Source: Hordeum vulgare subsp. vulgare | Lineage: Eukaryota > Streptophyta > Magnoliopsida > Poales > Poaceae | Direction of reading: 5' to 3' | DNA: 64,000 nt | NCBI RefSeq assembly: GCF_904849725.1 | Contig: NC_058518.1 | Location: forward strand, 416,151,081 to 416,215,080 | In this document: positions 21,551-32,284 of the stretch, in pieces | Numbering within the stretch: the first letter of the stretch is position 1 | How the letters are laid out: every line of letters begins with the position of its first letter | Translations under genes and position numbers: made by a program | Notes under the pieces: model-generated | Databases searched by the model: none | What the model saw: only the letters and a program-made list of their open reading frames with translations | What the model was told of the DNA's origin: nothing

Positions 21551-21778
21551 CTTATCAATTACACTTATAAGTGAATGGGCACAACAGAGTAAAGACCCTC
21601 ACCTGAAGTTGTATAGAAACAGTATGTGGTCACGAAAATTTTGATCTATTAGAAACCTTAGAAGGTTTTCCTCCGTCTCCTTGGGTTTATCAGTTAGCGT
21701 CGCTATATGTATTTTATCTGGGTCAATAAACCCAATATTTAGGATGCTCTTACTTTTACAATCCAGAATCTTCATTCT
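20915..21778 (-). pseudogene. ULP1-like cysteine protease exons of Y (C-terminal part of ORF1 gene)
   Basis: Four exon-like blocks on the minus strand. About 21604-21778 has IGFIDPDKIH and ends in FLYNF before donor GTGAGG. About 21364-21475 begins FHWILLDIQ and includes VDTFDPL. About 21196-21262 has WKRFKCVTPGNF. About 21007-21115 has QQPRGTHLCGYYVCE. Together these give the C48 peptidase triad: His of HW, Asp of DPL and Cys of LCG, plus the Gln before the Cys. ULP1 proteases process or remove SUMO in the nucleus. Plant CACTA and MULE elements often carry such domains; their role in transposition is unknown. The triad is intact, but the upstream ORF1 part is broken. Confidence 0.75.
21478..21549. 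repeat. (AC)n/(GT)n microsatellite in an ULP1 intron
   Basis: An (AC)17-type run flips through a short ATATAT to a (GT)n run, forming a near palindrome, directly next to the splice acceptor of the HW exon. Its counterpart in X is a long (AT)n run. Confidence 0.95.
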
Positions 21779-21861
21779 GCATAATAGAGTACAAGTTATA
21801 TATAGACAATGAATTGAAATAACTAAACAAGTTATATGTAGACAACGAATTGAAAAACTTA

Positions 21862-24581
21862 CAGACAATAGCAAATCATAAGCGATTTGTCGAGGGCGTC
21901 GCCATTGTACATCTAGAAGAGTTCATCAAAGTCGATATGGATTTCTTCGGAGCGGCCGTAGTACTCCCGTGGGACACTCAGCATGATCATCGTTCTCCCA
22001 TTCTTTGATTCACTTAAGTACCATTTATGCAAGTAACACATATTTGTTGGGAGATCATCTTTGCTGACCAAAGGCTCTCCCATGAAAAACTGTGGCTTAG
22101 GGGCTACCACAGCCTTGGGTATCCTGTCGTCTTGGGAAGCCAGCAAATCTTCAACCGAGATACCACGTTCAGCCGCCAACTCCTTTGCTCTTTCAAACGC
22201 TTGCCCCTGCACCGGAGGGGGAACATTCTCGGTTAACACCTTGAGGGGTGGGATCGACTGTTTGGCCTGTTGTCCAAGCTGAGGAACGTCTGATTTTTTC
22301 TTGCTTGTAGTTGAACTTGATTTGCTCCCACTTGCACTTGCACGTGAGCTGCTCTTTTTCACTTCCTTCTGCAATGTGCGTGTATAGTCATCAGGCTTAT
22401 AGCGTAAGTCATACTGTGATGGAAGGGTTATGAAGTCTTTTGCCCATGTTATTTGCTTCTCGGTGTATTCCAGGCGGGTCTCGGGTTCCTTCTTTTTCAT
22501 CTGCGCATCATGATGTTCCTTTGCTATCCTGGCGTTTTCCTCGGGGGTACGATCATAAGGTCTGATAGGAAGATTAGCATGAGGTACCTTTGGGAGGGGC
22601 GACAGTTTGCGCTTTGGGGAGCTCCATCGCTTAGAAATCGTCGACGGAGCGTTCTTGCTCGCACGCTTCCGCTTAGTATCATGTGCGGGCGGCGGCGGAG
22701 ACGGACTCGTGTTGTGCTGGCTGACATCATGTGGAGGGCTTGGAGGTAATGGAGGTGTAGGTGACCTGCGACGACTCGGAGGCGGTGTTGTCCTTGGGGC
22801 CGAGCCTCAAAGCTTGATGTAGTTCTTGTCCCATAGGATGACTCCACCCAGTACTTCTCCGAGTGTCCTCTCATCTTCGGGTCCAGCTATGTCGAGCTCC
22901 ATATCATTAAACCCCGTCATGATTTCATCCACCCCGACTTTAGCAAAGCCAGCTGGAATTTCACGGCCATGCCAGCGTGCATCAGGGCCAGAAGGTAAAG
23001 CTTGTCCGACGGCCACCTTCATGGATATGTTCTTGAATTTCTGATGGAGTTCACATGATGTGACTCCTTGATTCCATCCACGGGGTAGCCGGGACCGCCC
23101 TCTATCATTCTTCGTGCATCGTCGGGCGGGGCCTCATATTTAGCCACGCTGCTTTTCCGCTTAGATGGGGCGCCGGTAATATCAAGTGCAGGATCTTCCT
23201 GGCGCGGTACTCCTCTAAGCTCATCAATCTGCTTTTGTTGCTCGTTAATCCTGGCAAGCAACTGGTTGAACTTGTCATTCTCCTCATCCTGCTGCCGCTT
23301 CTTTGCTCTCTCTCGGCTTCTGTAAGTGTCTTGGTCTCTAGCAAACCCAAGCCACCATGGGTAAGAAGGACCGAAGCCTCGCGTTCGTCCTCCATGTTCG
23401 TCATTGTCGAGGACCAGTGTGAGCAAATCTTTATCTCTATCTGCAGTGAACTTTCTTTTTCCCTCCTTAATTTCTTTCACTATCCTTTTCCAATTCTCCC
23501 TGGGTATCCTAAGACCGTCATTGCAGATCAGGTCCCCTGTTGTTTCGTCGTACGACCCACCATGCGCAAGGAACCAATTTCTTGCTCTCAATTCCCACTC
23601 ATCACGGAGTGGTTCAGGTACGATGCCTTTATCTATCAGATCTTGCTCTTTCTTATCCCACTTTGGGATGGCAGTCTCATAGCCCCTGTCCCCAGCTTGT
23701 GGTGATATTTCTTCTTGTCGGCATTTATCTTGTTCTTTTCTGATAATGCCTGGGCATCTTCTGACTCCTTCTACTCTTGAAATGCCTTCCAGTGATTCGC
23801 CTGCTTGGCTAGATACCCCTCGAATACTGGCACTTTCTTTGTCTTTAGATAGTTTTTCCATATCTTCTTCTTCCAGCTACGGAACAGTTCGGCCATCTTC
23901 TTCAAAGTCCACTGCTTGACTTTGGCCCTCAGTTTGTCTGCGGCGTCTTCATTCTCACATTCTGGCAGGTTGAAATGTGACATGAGATCATTCCAAAGAT
24001 TATCTTTGTACCTTTCGGCGACATAGTCACTATCGGCTGCCCCTTTGCGCTTGTTCCACTCCTGAATGCTGATCGGGACGTGATCCCTAACGAGAACTCC
24101 GCGTTGCTTCTTGAATGTGTCGGCAGCATTCTTAGGAAGCTTGGGTTCCCCCGTAGGCAATATCACCTCAAAGGTGTAATGCGTCCGTGCATCCAACTTT
24201 CTAGTCGGGCCTTGTTTCGTAGTTTTGCTCGATGTGGAGGCCTAAGAGGGAGAAACATTCGTCAAATGAATGTATATGTATACAATATAGAGCTATCTCC
24301 AATATTTTTCACATATTACAAGTGATTGTCGAACTTCATATGTATACCTCGCCGGACTTTATTATTAATTCACCGGCTTCTCCATTAGTGGAGCTATCAC
24401 CTTCTCCGTCATTGGACCTATCTCCTGCCCCATCGGCTTCATCTTCGTGTCGCTCGACCTCCATTCCAACGTCCTGGTTTAGATATGACGGCGGAGATTC
24501 AGCTGGTTCAATGTCGGGGCCGTCTTTGATTATATCTTCGAGAAGTTCTTCCTCTTCGAGGTTCCTGATATGTGGATCCAT
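21862..24581 (-). pseudogene. ORF1 of CACTA Y (ENP-type, transposase_24-like), broken
   Basis: Start ATG at 24579-24581; a first exon of about 76 codons is acidic and ends near 24351 at a GTATAC donor; the second exon begins near 24243. Recognisable blocks: a positively charged domain with FEVILPTGEPKLPKNA and SWKKKIWKNYL, then WELRARNWFLAHGG, a PSYPWWLGF block followed by a Gln/Glu/Lys-rich coiled coil, a Pro/Arg-rich linker and a C-terminal YYGRSEEIHIDFDEL leading into the ULP1 exons. Lesions relative to X: TAC to TAG near 23771, a 1-bp loss near 23690, and a TGA near 22807. ORF1 products of plant CACTA elements bind subterminal repeats; that role is inferred here. Confidence 0.75.
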
Positions 24582-24897
24582 AGTTCTGCAAAAAACGGTT
24601 TCTCTTAACCTTTGTACCAAAAAAGAATTATTCTATCAGGAACTCCGTTCCAAAACAACTTAAGTCCCGGGTCGTGGCTCCACCCGGGACTCCTAGATTT
24701 CTGCATAGTATTCAAAGTAGGAGTACTTTTCCAATTTGAGCATTCAATAAGCAAAACCAAATCGTAAAATAAAGTAGTATTCAAATTAGCATGCATTCAA
24801 TTATAAGCTAATACATCATCACTTTTGTCCGTACATCGTCGAATATTATCAATAATACTCCTCGAATACTATCATACATATAGCATCACTGATACAT

Positions 24898-25299
24898 CTA
24901 GAACCGTAGCGCCCGACGGGTATCGGCGCGGGCGGTGGACACCCAAAGAGAAGGAACCATCACAGGATCATAGCTCCAGTGAGATCCCCGAAGAACCTGC
25001 CAGGTATGCTCGAACCTGCCCTCCAACGCAACCATGTAGCGACGGACGTGCTCATCCTCCTCGCTGACACGGTGACGTACCACCTCCGCGGTGTCCGGAA
25101 GCCTCGGCACCCTCACTGGCCCACGCGACCGCCACCAAACAAGGATCGGGTCAACGACGGGCTGGCTCCTCACCAACCTACGCCCCCCGGAAGGTAGCAC
25201 CTCCCAATACCAGCCGGGCGGAGCCCAGTCCCGGACAGGGCCCCTCTGATCAAGCAGGTGTCCTCCGCCGAGTCGACGACGAGGATGCGGGATAGGCAT
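24898..25299 (-). CDS. Small CACTA-borne ORF of Y, unknown function
   Basis: Intact ORF of 133 codons with no introns. The protein is Arg/Trp-rich, with GGRRLVRSQPVVDPILVWW in the middle and a charged EEDEHVRRY segment. I recognise no domain. The ORF is conserved in X (35569-35984) but there carries one nonsense change (TGG to TGA), so selection on it cannot be claimed. It lies between the ORF1 gene and the pyrimidine-rich block, in the same orientation as the other element genes. Confidence 0.45.
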   Translation of the reverse strand: MPIPHPRRRLGGGHLLDQRGPVRDWAPPGWYWEVLPSGGRRLVRSQPVVDPILVWWRSRGPVRVPRLPDTAEVVRHRVSEEDEHVRRYMVALEGRFEHTWQVLRGSHWSYDPVMVPSLWVSTARADTRRALRF

Positions 25300-25499
25300 C
25301 GTAAAATGAACTAAAAAAATAAAGTAGTTATATTAATTTTCTTGCTAAAAATAAACTATTAACACTTAAGGATATACAATAGCAAAATTAAACTATTAAC
25401 ACTTAAGCATATACAATAGCAAAATTAAGCAATAATCTAAGAAACACTATTAACACTTAAGCATATACACTATACAATAGCAAAATTAAATGACAAAAA

Positions 25500-25830
25500 A
25501 AATATTTCTTCTTCTTGTAACCCTAAACTAATTTCTCCTCCTCTTCTTCTCCTTTTTCTTCTTTTATTCTCCTCCTCTTCTTATTTTCATTTTTCCTAAT
25601 CTTATTTTCTTATTTTTGTTCATATTTTTTCTTCTTGTAACCCTAACCTAATTCTAAATATTACTAACCCTAATAATCTAGCACAAACCTAATAACAATA
25701 GGAATTAAATGACAAAAAAATCTTTTTCTTTTTCTTGTTTTCTTCTCCTTTTTCTTCTTTTCTTCTCCTTTTTCTTCCTTTCTTCTCCTTTTTCTTCTTC
25801 TCTTCTCCTTTTTCTTCTTTTCTTCTACTG
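25500..25830. repeat. Polypyrimidine (TTCTTCTTTTCTTCTCC) block of Y
   Basis: Nearly pure C/T on the plus strand, with tandem TTTCTTCTTTTCTTCTCC units at about 25740-25830, followed by a GC-rich purine tract with GGCGAGGAGGACGGC repeats up to 25980. The plus-strand ORFs here are simple-sequence translations. Possibly a 5' leader or promoter of the minus-strand genes. Not a gene. Confidence 0.75.
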
Positions 25831-26084
25831 GCCGGAGTGTTGGGGAGGAGGGGGCGGGGGGCTTACCGGCCGGAGGTGTCGACGGCGCGCGGCGAGGAGG
25901 GCGGCGCGCGGCGAGGAGGACGACGGCGACGGCGAGGAGGACGGCAGGCGGCGGCGAGCAGGACGTCGGGAAGCCTGACAGCGTCGTCGGGTTCGTCGTT
26001 GTGCCGCGCCGGGCAGGAGAACGAGAGGAAGAAGAAGAGAAATGGACGATTTGGGTTGGAATTTTTCGAAGTCCCGCTTATATA

Positions 26085-26350
26085 GGTGGATCTTTAGTCC
26101 CGGTGCGTGGCTCGAACCGGGACTAAAGACCCCCTTTAGTCCCGGGTGGAGCCACGGCCCGAGACTAACGCCCCTCGTTTCCCGCCTCCTCGCCTGCCGA
26201 AAAGGGGTCTTTAGTCCCGGGGCGTGGCTCCAACCGGGACTAAAGGGGGTCTATAGTCCCGGGGCGTGGCTCCACCCGGGACTAAAGCCCCTCCTCGGCT
26301 ATACGATAAGTTTAGTCCCACCTCGCCCAGCGAGGGGGACTAACACTTGT
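26085..26350. repeat. Internal cluster of TTTAGTCCCGG inverted repeats in Y
   Basis: At least four hairpin units (TTTAGTCCCGG, ~12-base loop such as TGCGTGGCTCGAA, then CCGGGACTAAAG) lie in the middle of the element, far from either end. Corresponds to 36910-37235 in X. TATA-like CTTATATAGG precedes at 26077. Confidence 0.85.
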
Positions 26351-26439
26351 TTATAAGCCCCGTCGCAGCTTCTCCATCGAGCTCCTCTCTAAAGCACGCT
26401 TACGGGCCTAAACTCACTGAAAATTGAAACTATATTAGA

Positions 26440-26955
26440 AATTATAGGGAAAATTCAATCTAAATTCCAATGAGAATTTAGATTGAATTTTCTCTATGAT
26501 TTCGAATATAGTTTCAATTTTTTTCTATTTTCATAATTAATAATTTTGACTATCCAAACTACTATCTATTTTGTTATTTTCAATTAAAAACTATGTTTAT
26601 TAAAAATTCTTTTTGCATATTTGAGAATTTGACAAAACTATGATAATGAAAAGTGTTTCAAATTGAATAAATAATGCAAAACTATTTTTTATTTTCATAA
26701 TTAATAATTTTGACTATCCAAACTATTATCTATTTTGTTATTTTCAATTAAAAACTATGTTTATTAAAAATTCTTTTTGCATATTTGAGAATTTGACAAA
26801 ACTATGATAATGAAAAGTGTTTCAAATTGAATAAATAATGCAAAACTATTTTTTATTTTCATAATTAATAATTTTGACTATCCAAACTATTATCTATTTT
26901 GTTATTTTCATAATTAATAATTTTGACTATCCAAACTATTATCTATTTTTTATTT
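26440..26955. repeat. AT-rich tandem repeat, ~163-bp unit (Y)
   Basis: About two and a half copies of a unit containing ATTTGACAAAACTATGATAATG and AATAATTTTGACTATCCAAAC in sequence. A short inverted pair (AAATTCAATCTAAATTC against GAATTTAGATTGAATTT) lies just before it at about 26450-26490. No gene. Confidence 0.85.
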
Positions 26956-26956
26956 T

Positions 26957-28440
26957 CGAAGTAGCAGCGTTTCGAACGAGAACTCATCTCTTACAAAGGG
27001 ATTTCATTTTTTGAACTTATTTGAACTCCATACTTTTTGTGTGTTCAAAATGCACCATTCAAAGGCACATCAAAAAATTTCAACAATTTCTGACTTCATT
27101 TGGTATTCTTCGTGTATTTACTTTTTTTTTGAGCTAGTTGACCCTGAAATTGAAAAGCACTACAAATGAACTCTGAAAATGTTGAAAGTTGGAATGCTAT
27201 CATCATTTCACCCACATAGCATGTGTTAAAAAGTTGAGAGGGCTACGACAAAAACTGGATGCAGTTCGTGTACAAAACAGACAATCTCTCTCGAAGTAGC
27301 AGCGTTTCAAATGAGAACTCATCTCTTACAAAGGGATTTCATTTTTTTGAACTTATTTGAACTCCATACTTTTTGTGTGTTCAAAATGCACCATTCAAAG
27401 GGACATCACAAAATTTGAACAATTTCTGACTTCATTTGGTATTCTTCGTGCATTTACTTATTTTTTTGAGCTAGTTGACCCTGAAATTGAAAAGCACTAC
27501 AAATGAACTCTGAAAATGTTGAAACTTGGCATCCTATCATCATTTAACCCACATAGCATGTGTTAAAAAGTTGAGAGGGCTACGACAAAAACTGGATGCA
27601 GTTCGTGTACAAAACGGACAATCTCTCTCGAAGTAGCAGCGTTTCGAACGAGAACTCATCTCTTACAAAGGGATTTCATTTTTTTGAACTTATTTGAACT
27701 CCATACTTTTTGTGTGTTCAAAATGCACCATTCAAAGGCACATCACAAAATTTCAACAATTTCTGACTTCATTTGGTATTCTTCGTGCATTTACTTATTT
27801 TTTTGAGCTAGGTGACCCTGAAATTGAAAAGCACTACAAATGAACTCTGAAAATGTTGAAAGTTGGCATGCTATCATTATTTCACCCACATAGCATGTGT
27901 TAAAAAAGTTGAGAGGGCTACGACAAAAACTTGATGCAGTTCGTGTACAAAACGGACAATCTCTCTCGAAGTAGGAGGGTTTCGAACGAGAACTCATCTC
28001 TTACAAAGGGATTTCATTTTTTTGAACTTATTTGAACTCCATAATTTTTGTGTGTTCAAAATGTACCATTCAAAGGCACATCACAAAATTTCAACAATTT
28101 CTGACTTCATTTAGTATTCTTCGTGCATTTACTTATTTTTTTTGAGCTAGTTGACCCTGAAATTGAAAAGCACTACAAATGAACTCTGAAAATGTTGAAA
28201 GTTGGCATGCTATCATCATTTCACCCACATAGAATGTGTTAAAAAGTTGAGAGGGCTACGACAAAAACTGGATGCAGTTCGTGTACAAACGGACAATCTC
28301 TCTCGAAGTAGCAGGGTTTCGAACGAGAACTCATCTCTTACAAAGGGATTTCATTTTTTTTAACTTATTTGAACTCCATACTTTTTGTGTGTTCAAAATG
28401 CACCATTCAAAGGCACATCACAAAATGGACAATCTCTCTC
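26957..28440. repeat. Tandem array of ~337-bp units (Y)
   Basis: Unit starts CGAAGTAGCAGCGTTTCGAA and recurs at about 26957, 27292, 27629, 27967 and 28304, with the last copy truncated. All units of this array read GATGCAGTTCGTG, while those in X read GATGCACTTCGTG. No coding capacity. Confidence 0.92.
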
Positions 28441-29008
28441 GAAGTAGAAGCGACCCCCACAATAAGAGACGACATTTTACTTCTCTCATATATGGTGGAC
28501 ACTAGCTCACCTGATTTTTCAACCGTCGATGATGGTCGCTACTCCTACTTCCCCTAGTGCATAACCAATATCTAGCACAAGGAGAAGAAGGAGAAGCGAC
28601 CCCCACAACAAAAGTGGTTCCGCAGCACGCCACGTGGTTCCGCTGCATGCCACGTGGTTCCGCTGCACGCCATGTGGGACTAATGGTCTTTCATTTTTAA
28701 ATGACTGTTTTAATCAAAAACAGATCTGTTACAAAAGGGATTTCATTTTTTGAACTTATTTGAACTGAAGACTTTTTGTATATATAGGTGGTCGAAATGC
28801 ATGATACCATGAAGTTAGAAAGGGCTAAACCATTCAAAAGTAGCAAATGAAGTTAGAAAGGGCTAAACCATTCAAATTTGGAAACTATAATGGCACAAAC
28901 AGAAACTAGACACATATAAATTGGTCCAAGCAGTACATGATACTAGTCCAAACAGTACATAATAATAGCTACCATAGATATATATACAAGTGTTCGACGT
29001 TGAGAACA
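28441..29008. other. Unique DNA downstream of the exonuclease gene
   Basis: No gene. Contains CACGTGGTTCCGC repeated about three times near 28630-28680 and a repeated AGTTAGAAAGGGCTAAACCATT near 28812-28880. Probably the 3' flank of the minus-strand exonuclease gene. Confidence 0.5.
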
Positions 29009-30422
29009 CTACTCGTCTGAATCGTCTGAATCAGAATGTCCACCTTCCTCTAGGTGACGCTGGCCATAGTTGACGACTCGAATCTTGTGGTACAACTCGT
29101 ATGAAACGTATGCATCTTTTGCTGCATACTCAATGTTGATAGGATCAAGTGGGCCCTTCTCCCAAAGTTTGTGCTGAAACTTTGGGAAAGTGGTCTTCAT
29201 ATCACCATATCCCTCATCGATCAAGGCAACTGCCATATGAGCCATCGAAGTCATGTCATGTCGAAGCCTGAATACCGTTTGGAGATCAACGAGGCAACCA
29301 GTTGGTATCTCAATACCGAAGCTGTGCCTCATCTTCAGCTTGTCGATCCTTATGTCAACGGAAGCAAAAGTGATGCCGCTGCGAAGGAAGTCCATGAGTT
29401 CTGGACAATCCTTGTCACTCCTGTAACAGAAACAAATTAAAATGGAACAACTGTTACATACTGCTGCAATAAGGAAACATGTTTCACTACAACTAAAGAG
29501 AAAATTATCTTTAGGATTCAAATAGAACATATGCAATGGAACCTAGAGAGATCACTATAGCTATCCAATGGAACCTAGAGAGATCACTAGCTATATGCAA
29601 TTTTCATGACTATGACATATCATATTGCTATCCAATGGAACCTAGAGAGATCACTAGCTATATTCAATTTTCATAACCTTGGATCAAAGAACACCGCATA
29701 AAATTGTATCACTACAACTATGATTTCAATGGAACATATTGAACCAATCAGATTTTTCAGATTGTGGAACACTATTCCAATCAGATTGTGTTCCCTTCAA
29801 CTAATCAAAATTGTTTCACTACAACTATTTGAAGCGAACCAACTATGATTCCAATGGAACATATTAAACACTAGTTGATTCTAATACGATTTTTCAGATT
29901 ATGGAACACTATTCCAATCAGATTGTGTCCCCCTTCAACTAATCAAAATTGTTTCACTACAACTATTTGAAGGGAACCAACTATGATTCCAATGGAACAT
30001 ATTAAACACTAGTTGATTCTAATATGATTTTTCAGATTATGGAACACTATTCCAATTAGATTGTGTTCCCCTTCAACTAATAAAAATTGTTTCACTACAA
30101 CTATTTGAAGGGAACCCACTATGATTGAAACAAATAAACTTACAATGTCATTATCTTGGATCAAAGAAAGCCTCAAAACTTACCTCGCCCATTGGAAGAT
30201 CAAGACATGGCGTGCGAAGCATAGTTGGATGACGGCAACACCGCGTTGATCGGCCGTGTACTCCAGATCAAGCCCCAAGAACTTCTCATGATCCACTACG
30301 TTGTCAAACCATTTTTCCTTCAACTGTTGAAGAAAAAACGGCACCTCCCTGCTCAGGTTCGTGTACACGACATCGAGCATGGTCGTGCCATGTGCGAGCA
30401 CCTTATGAAAGCTAGTTGGCAT
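29009..30422 (-). CDS. WRN/RNase D-like 3'-5' exonuclease carried by CACTA Y (2 exons)
   Basis: Exon 1 30422-30184, donor GTAAGT; exon 2 29420-29009 after acceptor ACAG. Spliced length 651 nt, an uninterrupted 216-residue protein. DEDDy motifs are all present: Exo I D52-L-E54 in GLDLEYT, Exo II Asp near 106 (RIDKLK), Exo III Y178-x3-D182 in EYAAKDAYVSY. Such domains remove nucleotides from 3' ends of DNA or RNA; in plants WRN-exo-like proteins act in repair or silencing. No helicase domain; the tail is acidic (HSDSDDSDE). The start has CCACCATGCC context and a pyrimidine-rich leader, close to the right end of Y. Likely a captured host gene; expression and function are unknown. Confidence 0.8.
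29545..30135. repeat. Repeats inside the exonuclease intron
   Basis: A GAACCTAGAGAGATCACTAG unit occurs three times at 29540-29660, then about three copies of a ~138-bp unit containing GGAACACTATTCCAAT at about 29766, 29905 and 30042. These expand the single intron (30183-29421) to 763 bp. Confidence 0.85.
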
Positions 30423-30554
30423 GGTGGAAGAAGAGAAGGGAAGAAGAGAGGAGAAGAACAGAGAGGGAGGGCGAGAGAGAAGAAGAAACAGAGAAATGGC
30501 GACTGTACGCTTTGGTTCGTGCTTTTCATCGCCCGAAACGACGCGGGATGCAAA

Positions 30555-30897
30555 CCGTTTGGGTCTTTAGTCCCGGGTTGAGCCACCAACCGGGACTAAA
30601 GAGGTATACCAACGGTTGCCACCACTACGGCAGGCCACGTGTTAGGCCTTTAGTCCCGGGTTGAGCCACCAACTGGGACTAAAGGGGGATACGAACGGTC
30701 GCCACCACCACTGCCCACCGCGTAGCCCTTTAGTCCCGGTTTGGGACACGAACCGGGACTAAACGCTCCTTACGGGCCGGGACTAAAGCCTCGAGGGAGG
30801 CATTGAGAATTGGAGCGACGTGGCCGGGCCTTTAGTCCCGGCCCAGAGGCAGGCCGGGACTAAATGGTCCCGGCCAAAGGCCCGTTTTCCACTAGTG
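30555..30897. repeat. Right terminal and subterminal region of CACTA Y
   Basis: Four TTTAGTCCCGG hairpin units, then AAAGGCCCGTTTTCCACTAGTG ending in TAGTG at 30897 (stated here as two parts: AAAGGCCCGTTTT and CCACTAGTG). The layout matches the right end of X at 54480-54722. Confidence 0.9.
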
Positions 30898-31462
30898 CGT
30901 GTACTATATAAGAAGAGGAGATGAATATGAATATCAATCATGATAACAAAGAATGACGGGTAAAAATAGAGGTGTGAATGTTCATTGCTTACGTCGTATC
31001 TGTGATCCTTGTGCTCAGAGGTAAACGTGCGAATGGTCTCGCAAACATAGTATCCGCATAGATGCGTCCCCCGTGGTTGCTGGTCGCACTTTACGAGAAT
31101 AGAATATATATAATCAAAATAATAATCTAGCATCATAAATGTATTGAAAATAGAAGTATATCATACTACTACTTACCTGAGCCGCTCTAAAGGTCAGCTT
31201 CTCAGGCTCGATACCGGGAGTCACGCACTTGAACCGCTTCCAAACCCTGCCCGACAAGGAAAATGATTTGCTAAGCTTTTCATTAATTGATATATCATAA
31301 AATCATCAAAAGAGACCGATAGAGCGCAAGAATGATTGAAATTACCCTTGGAGCATGTCATGCAGGCTTTGGAACTGTTCCAAGGGTCTTGATAATGGGT
31401 CGAAGGCATCAACTATTCCCTTATCAATTTAAATGTCCAACAGAATCCAATGGAAGCTGCAC

Positions 31463-31463
<1 letters not shown>

Positions 31464-31528
<65 letters not shown>
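31464..31528. repeat. (AT)n microsatellite in an ULP1 intron
   Basis: About thirty uninterrupted AT units at the position where Y has AC/GT repeats. The insertion described next lies at its right edge. Confidence 0.95.
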
Positions 31529-31530
<2 letters not shown>

Positions 31531-31903
31531 CAAATTTTATCTACCACCGGTGGTAGTTACCACCACTTGCGTTTTGTATGTTGTATGGAGTATGTATCAA
31601 ATTGGAGAGTATGTATGCATAGTATGTAGTATATAATCATGTTTAGGTAGTATATATACTGTTTTTTTGGTAGTATGTATCATATTTTGTGTATGCTCTT
31701 TTTTACATACAAATATATATGTATTTCACAAATATAATAAAAACTATGGGTCAACTTGTAATTTTTTCATGTAACTCACTTTGAAAAATCTTGTATACAG
31801 TATATAAACATAATTAAAAGATAAATTAGTATATATACTCCCGCATGGTAGTATATTGAACATGTGGGGTAACTACCCCTGGGTGGTAGGATGTATTTTT
31901 CCT
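31529..31903. mobile_element. MITE-like insertion (~375 bp)
   Basis: Absent from the matching intron of Y. The ends are imperfect inverted repeats: TCTACCACCGGTGGTAGTTACC on the left and, on the minus strand, CATCCTACCACCCAGG then GGTAGTTACC on the right. It lies within TA repeats, so a TA-type duplication cannot be resolved. No coding capacity; superfamily not assigned. Confidence 0.6.
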
Positions 31904-32284
31904 ATATATATATATGTGTGTGTGTGTGTCAGTAACTTATCAATTACACTTATAAGTGCATGGACACAACAGAGTAAAGACCCTCACCTGAAGGTGTATG
32001 GAAATAGTATGTGGTCACAGAAATATTGATCTGTTAGAAACCTTAGAAGGTTTTCCTCCGTCTCCTTGGGTTTATCAGTTAGCGTCGCTATATGTATTTT
32101 ATCTGGGTCAATAAACCCAATAGTTAGGATGTTCCCATTTTTACAATCCAGAATCTTCATTCTACATAATAGAGTACAAGTTATATGTAGACAATGAATT
32201 GAAATAACTAAACAAGTTATATGTAGACAACGAATTGAAAAACTTACAGACAATAGCAACTCATAAGCGATTTGTCGAGGGCGT

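Larger units (their letters stand above)
20315..30897 (-). mobile_element. CACTA element Y (10.6 kb), nested in X, carries an exonuclease gene
   Basis: Left end CACTAGTGGGGACAGGGCCT, right end ending CCACTAGTG at 30897, flanked by CGT. Minus-strand content: ORF1/ULP1 gene, small ORF, and near the right end a two-exon exonuclease gene. No TNP2 transposase is present, so Y is non-autonomous and would need TNP2 from an element such as X. The shared body (Y 20915-28440, X 30901-39758) aligns along its full length, with private indels in each. Confidence 0.92.
30901..32165 (-). pseudogene. ULP1-like cysteine protease exons of X
   Basis: Counterparts of the Y exons: about 31993-32165 (IGFIDPDKIH, ends FPYTF), about 31346-31462 (FHWILLDI), about 31180-31250 and about 30990-31095 (QQPRGTHLCGYYVCE). 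The Cys, His and Gln of the C48 family are retained. In X the residue before the donor reads Thr-Phe where Y has Asn-Phe, and one linker exon carries GSIEPEKLTF-like changes. The intron before the HW exon is enlarged by a long (AT)n run and a MITE-like insertion. Confidence 0.7.

Noticed and set aside
23235..23705. Plus-strand ORF of 156 codons with hydrophobic segments
   Set aside because: Antisense of the ORF1 coiled-coil and PSYPWWLGF region; the same shadow occurs in X at 33655-34056.
25709..26085. Two overlapping plus-strand ORFs with poly-Phe/Leu/Ser
   Set aside because: Low-complexity translation of TTCTTC repeats followed by GC-rich repeats.
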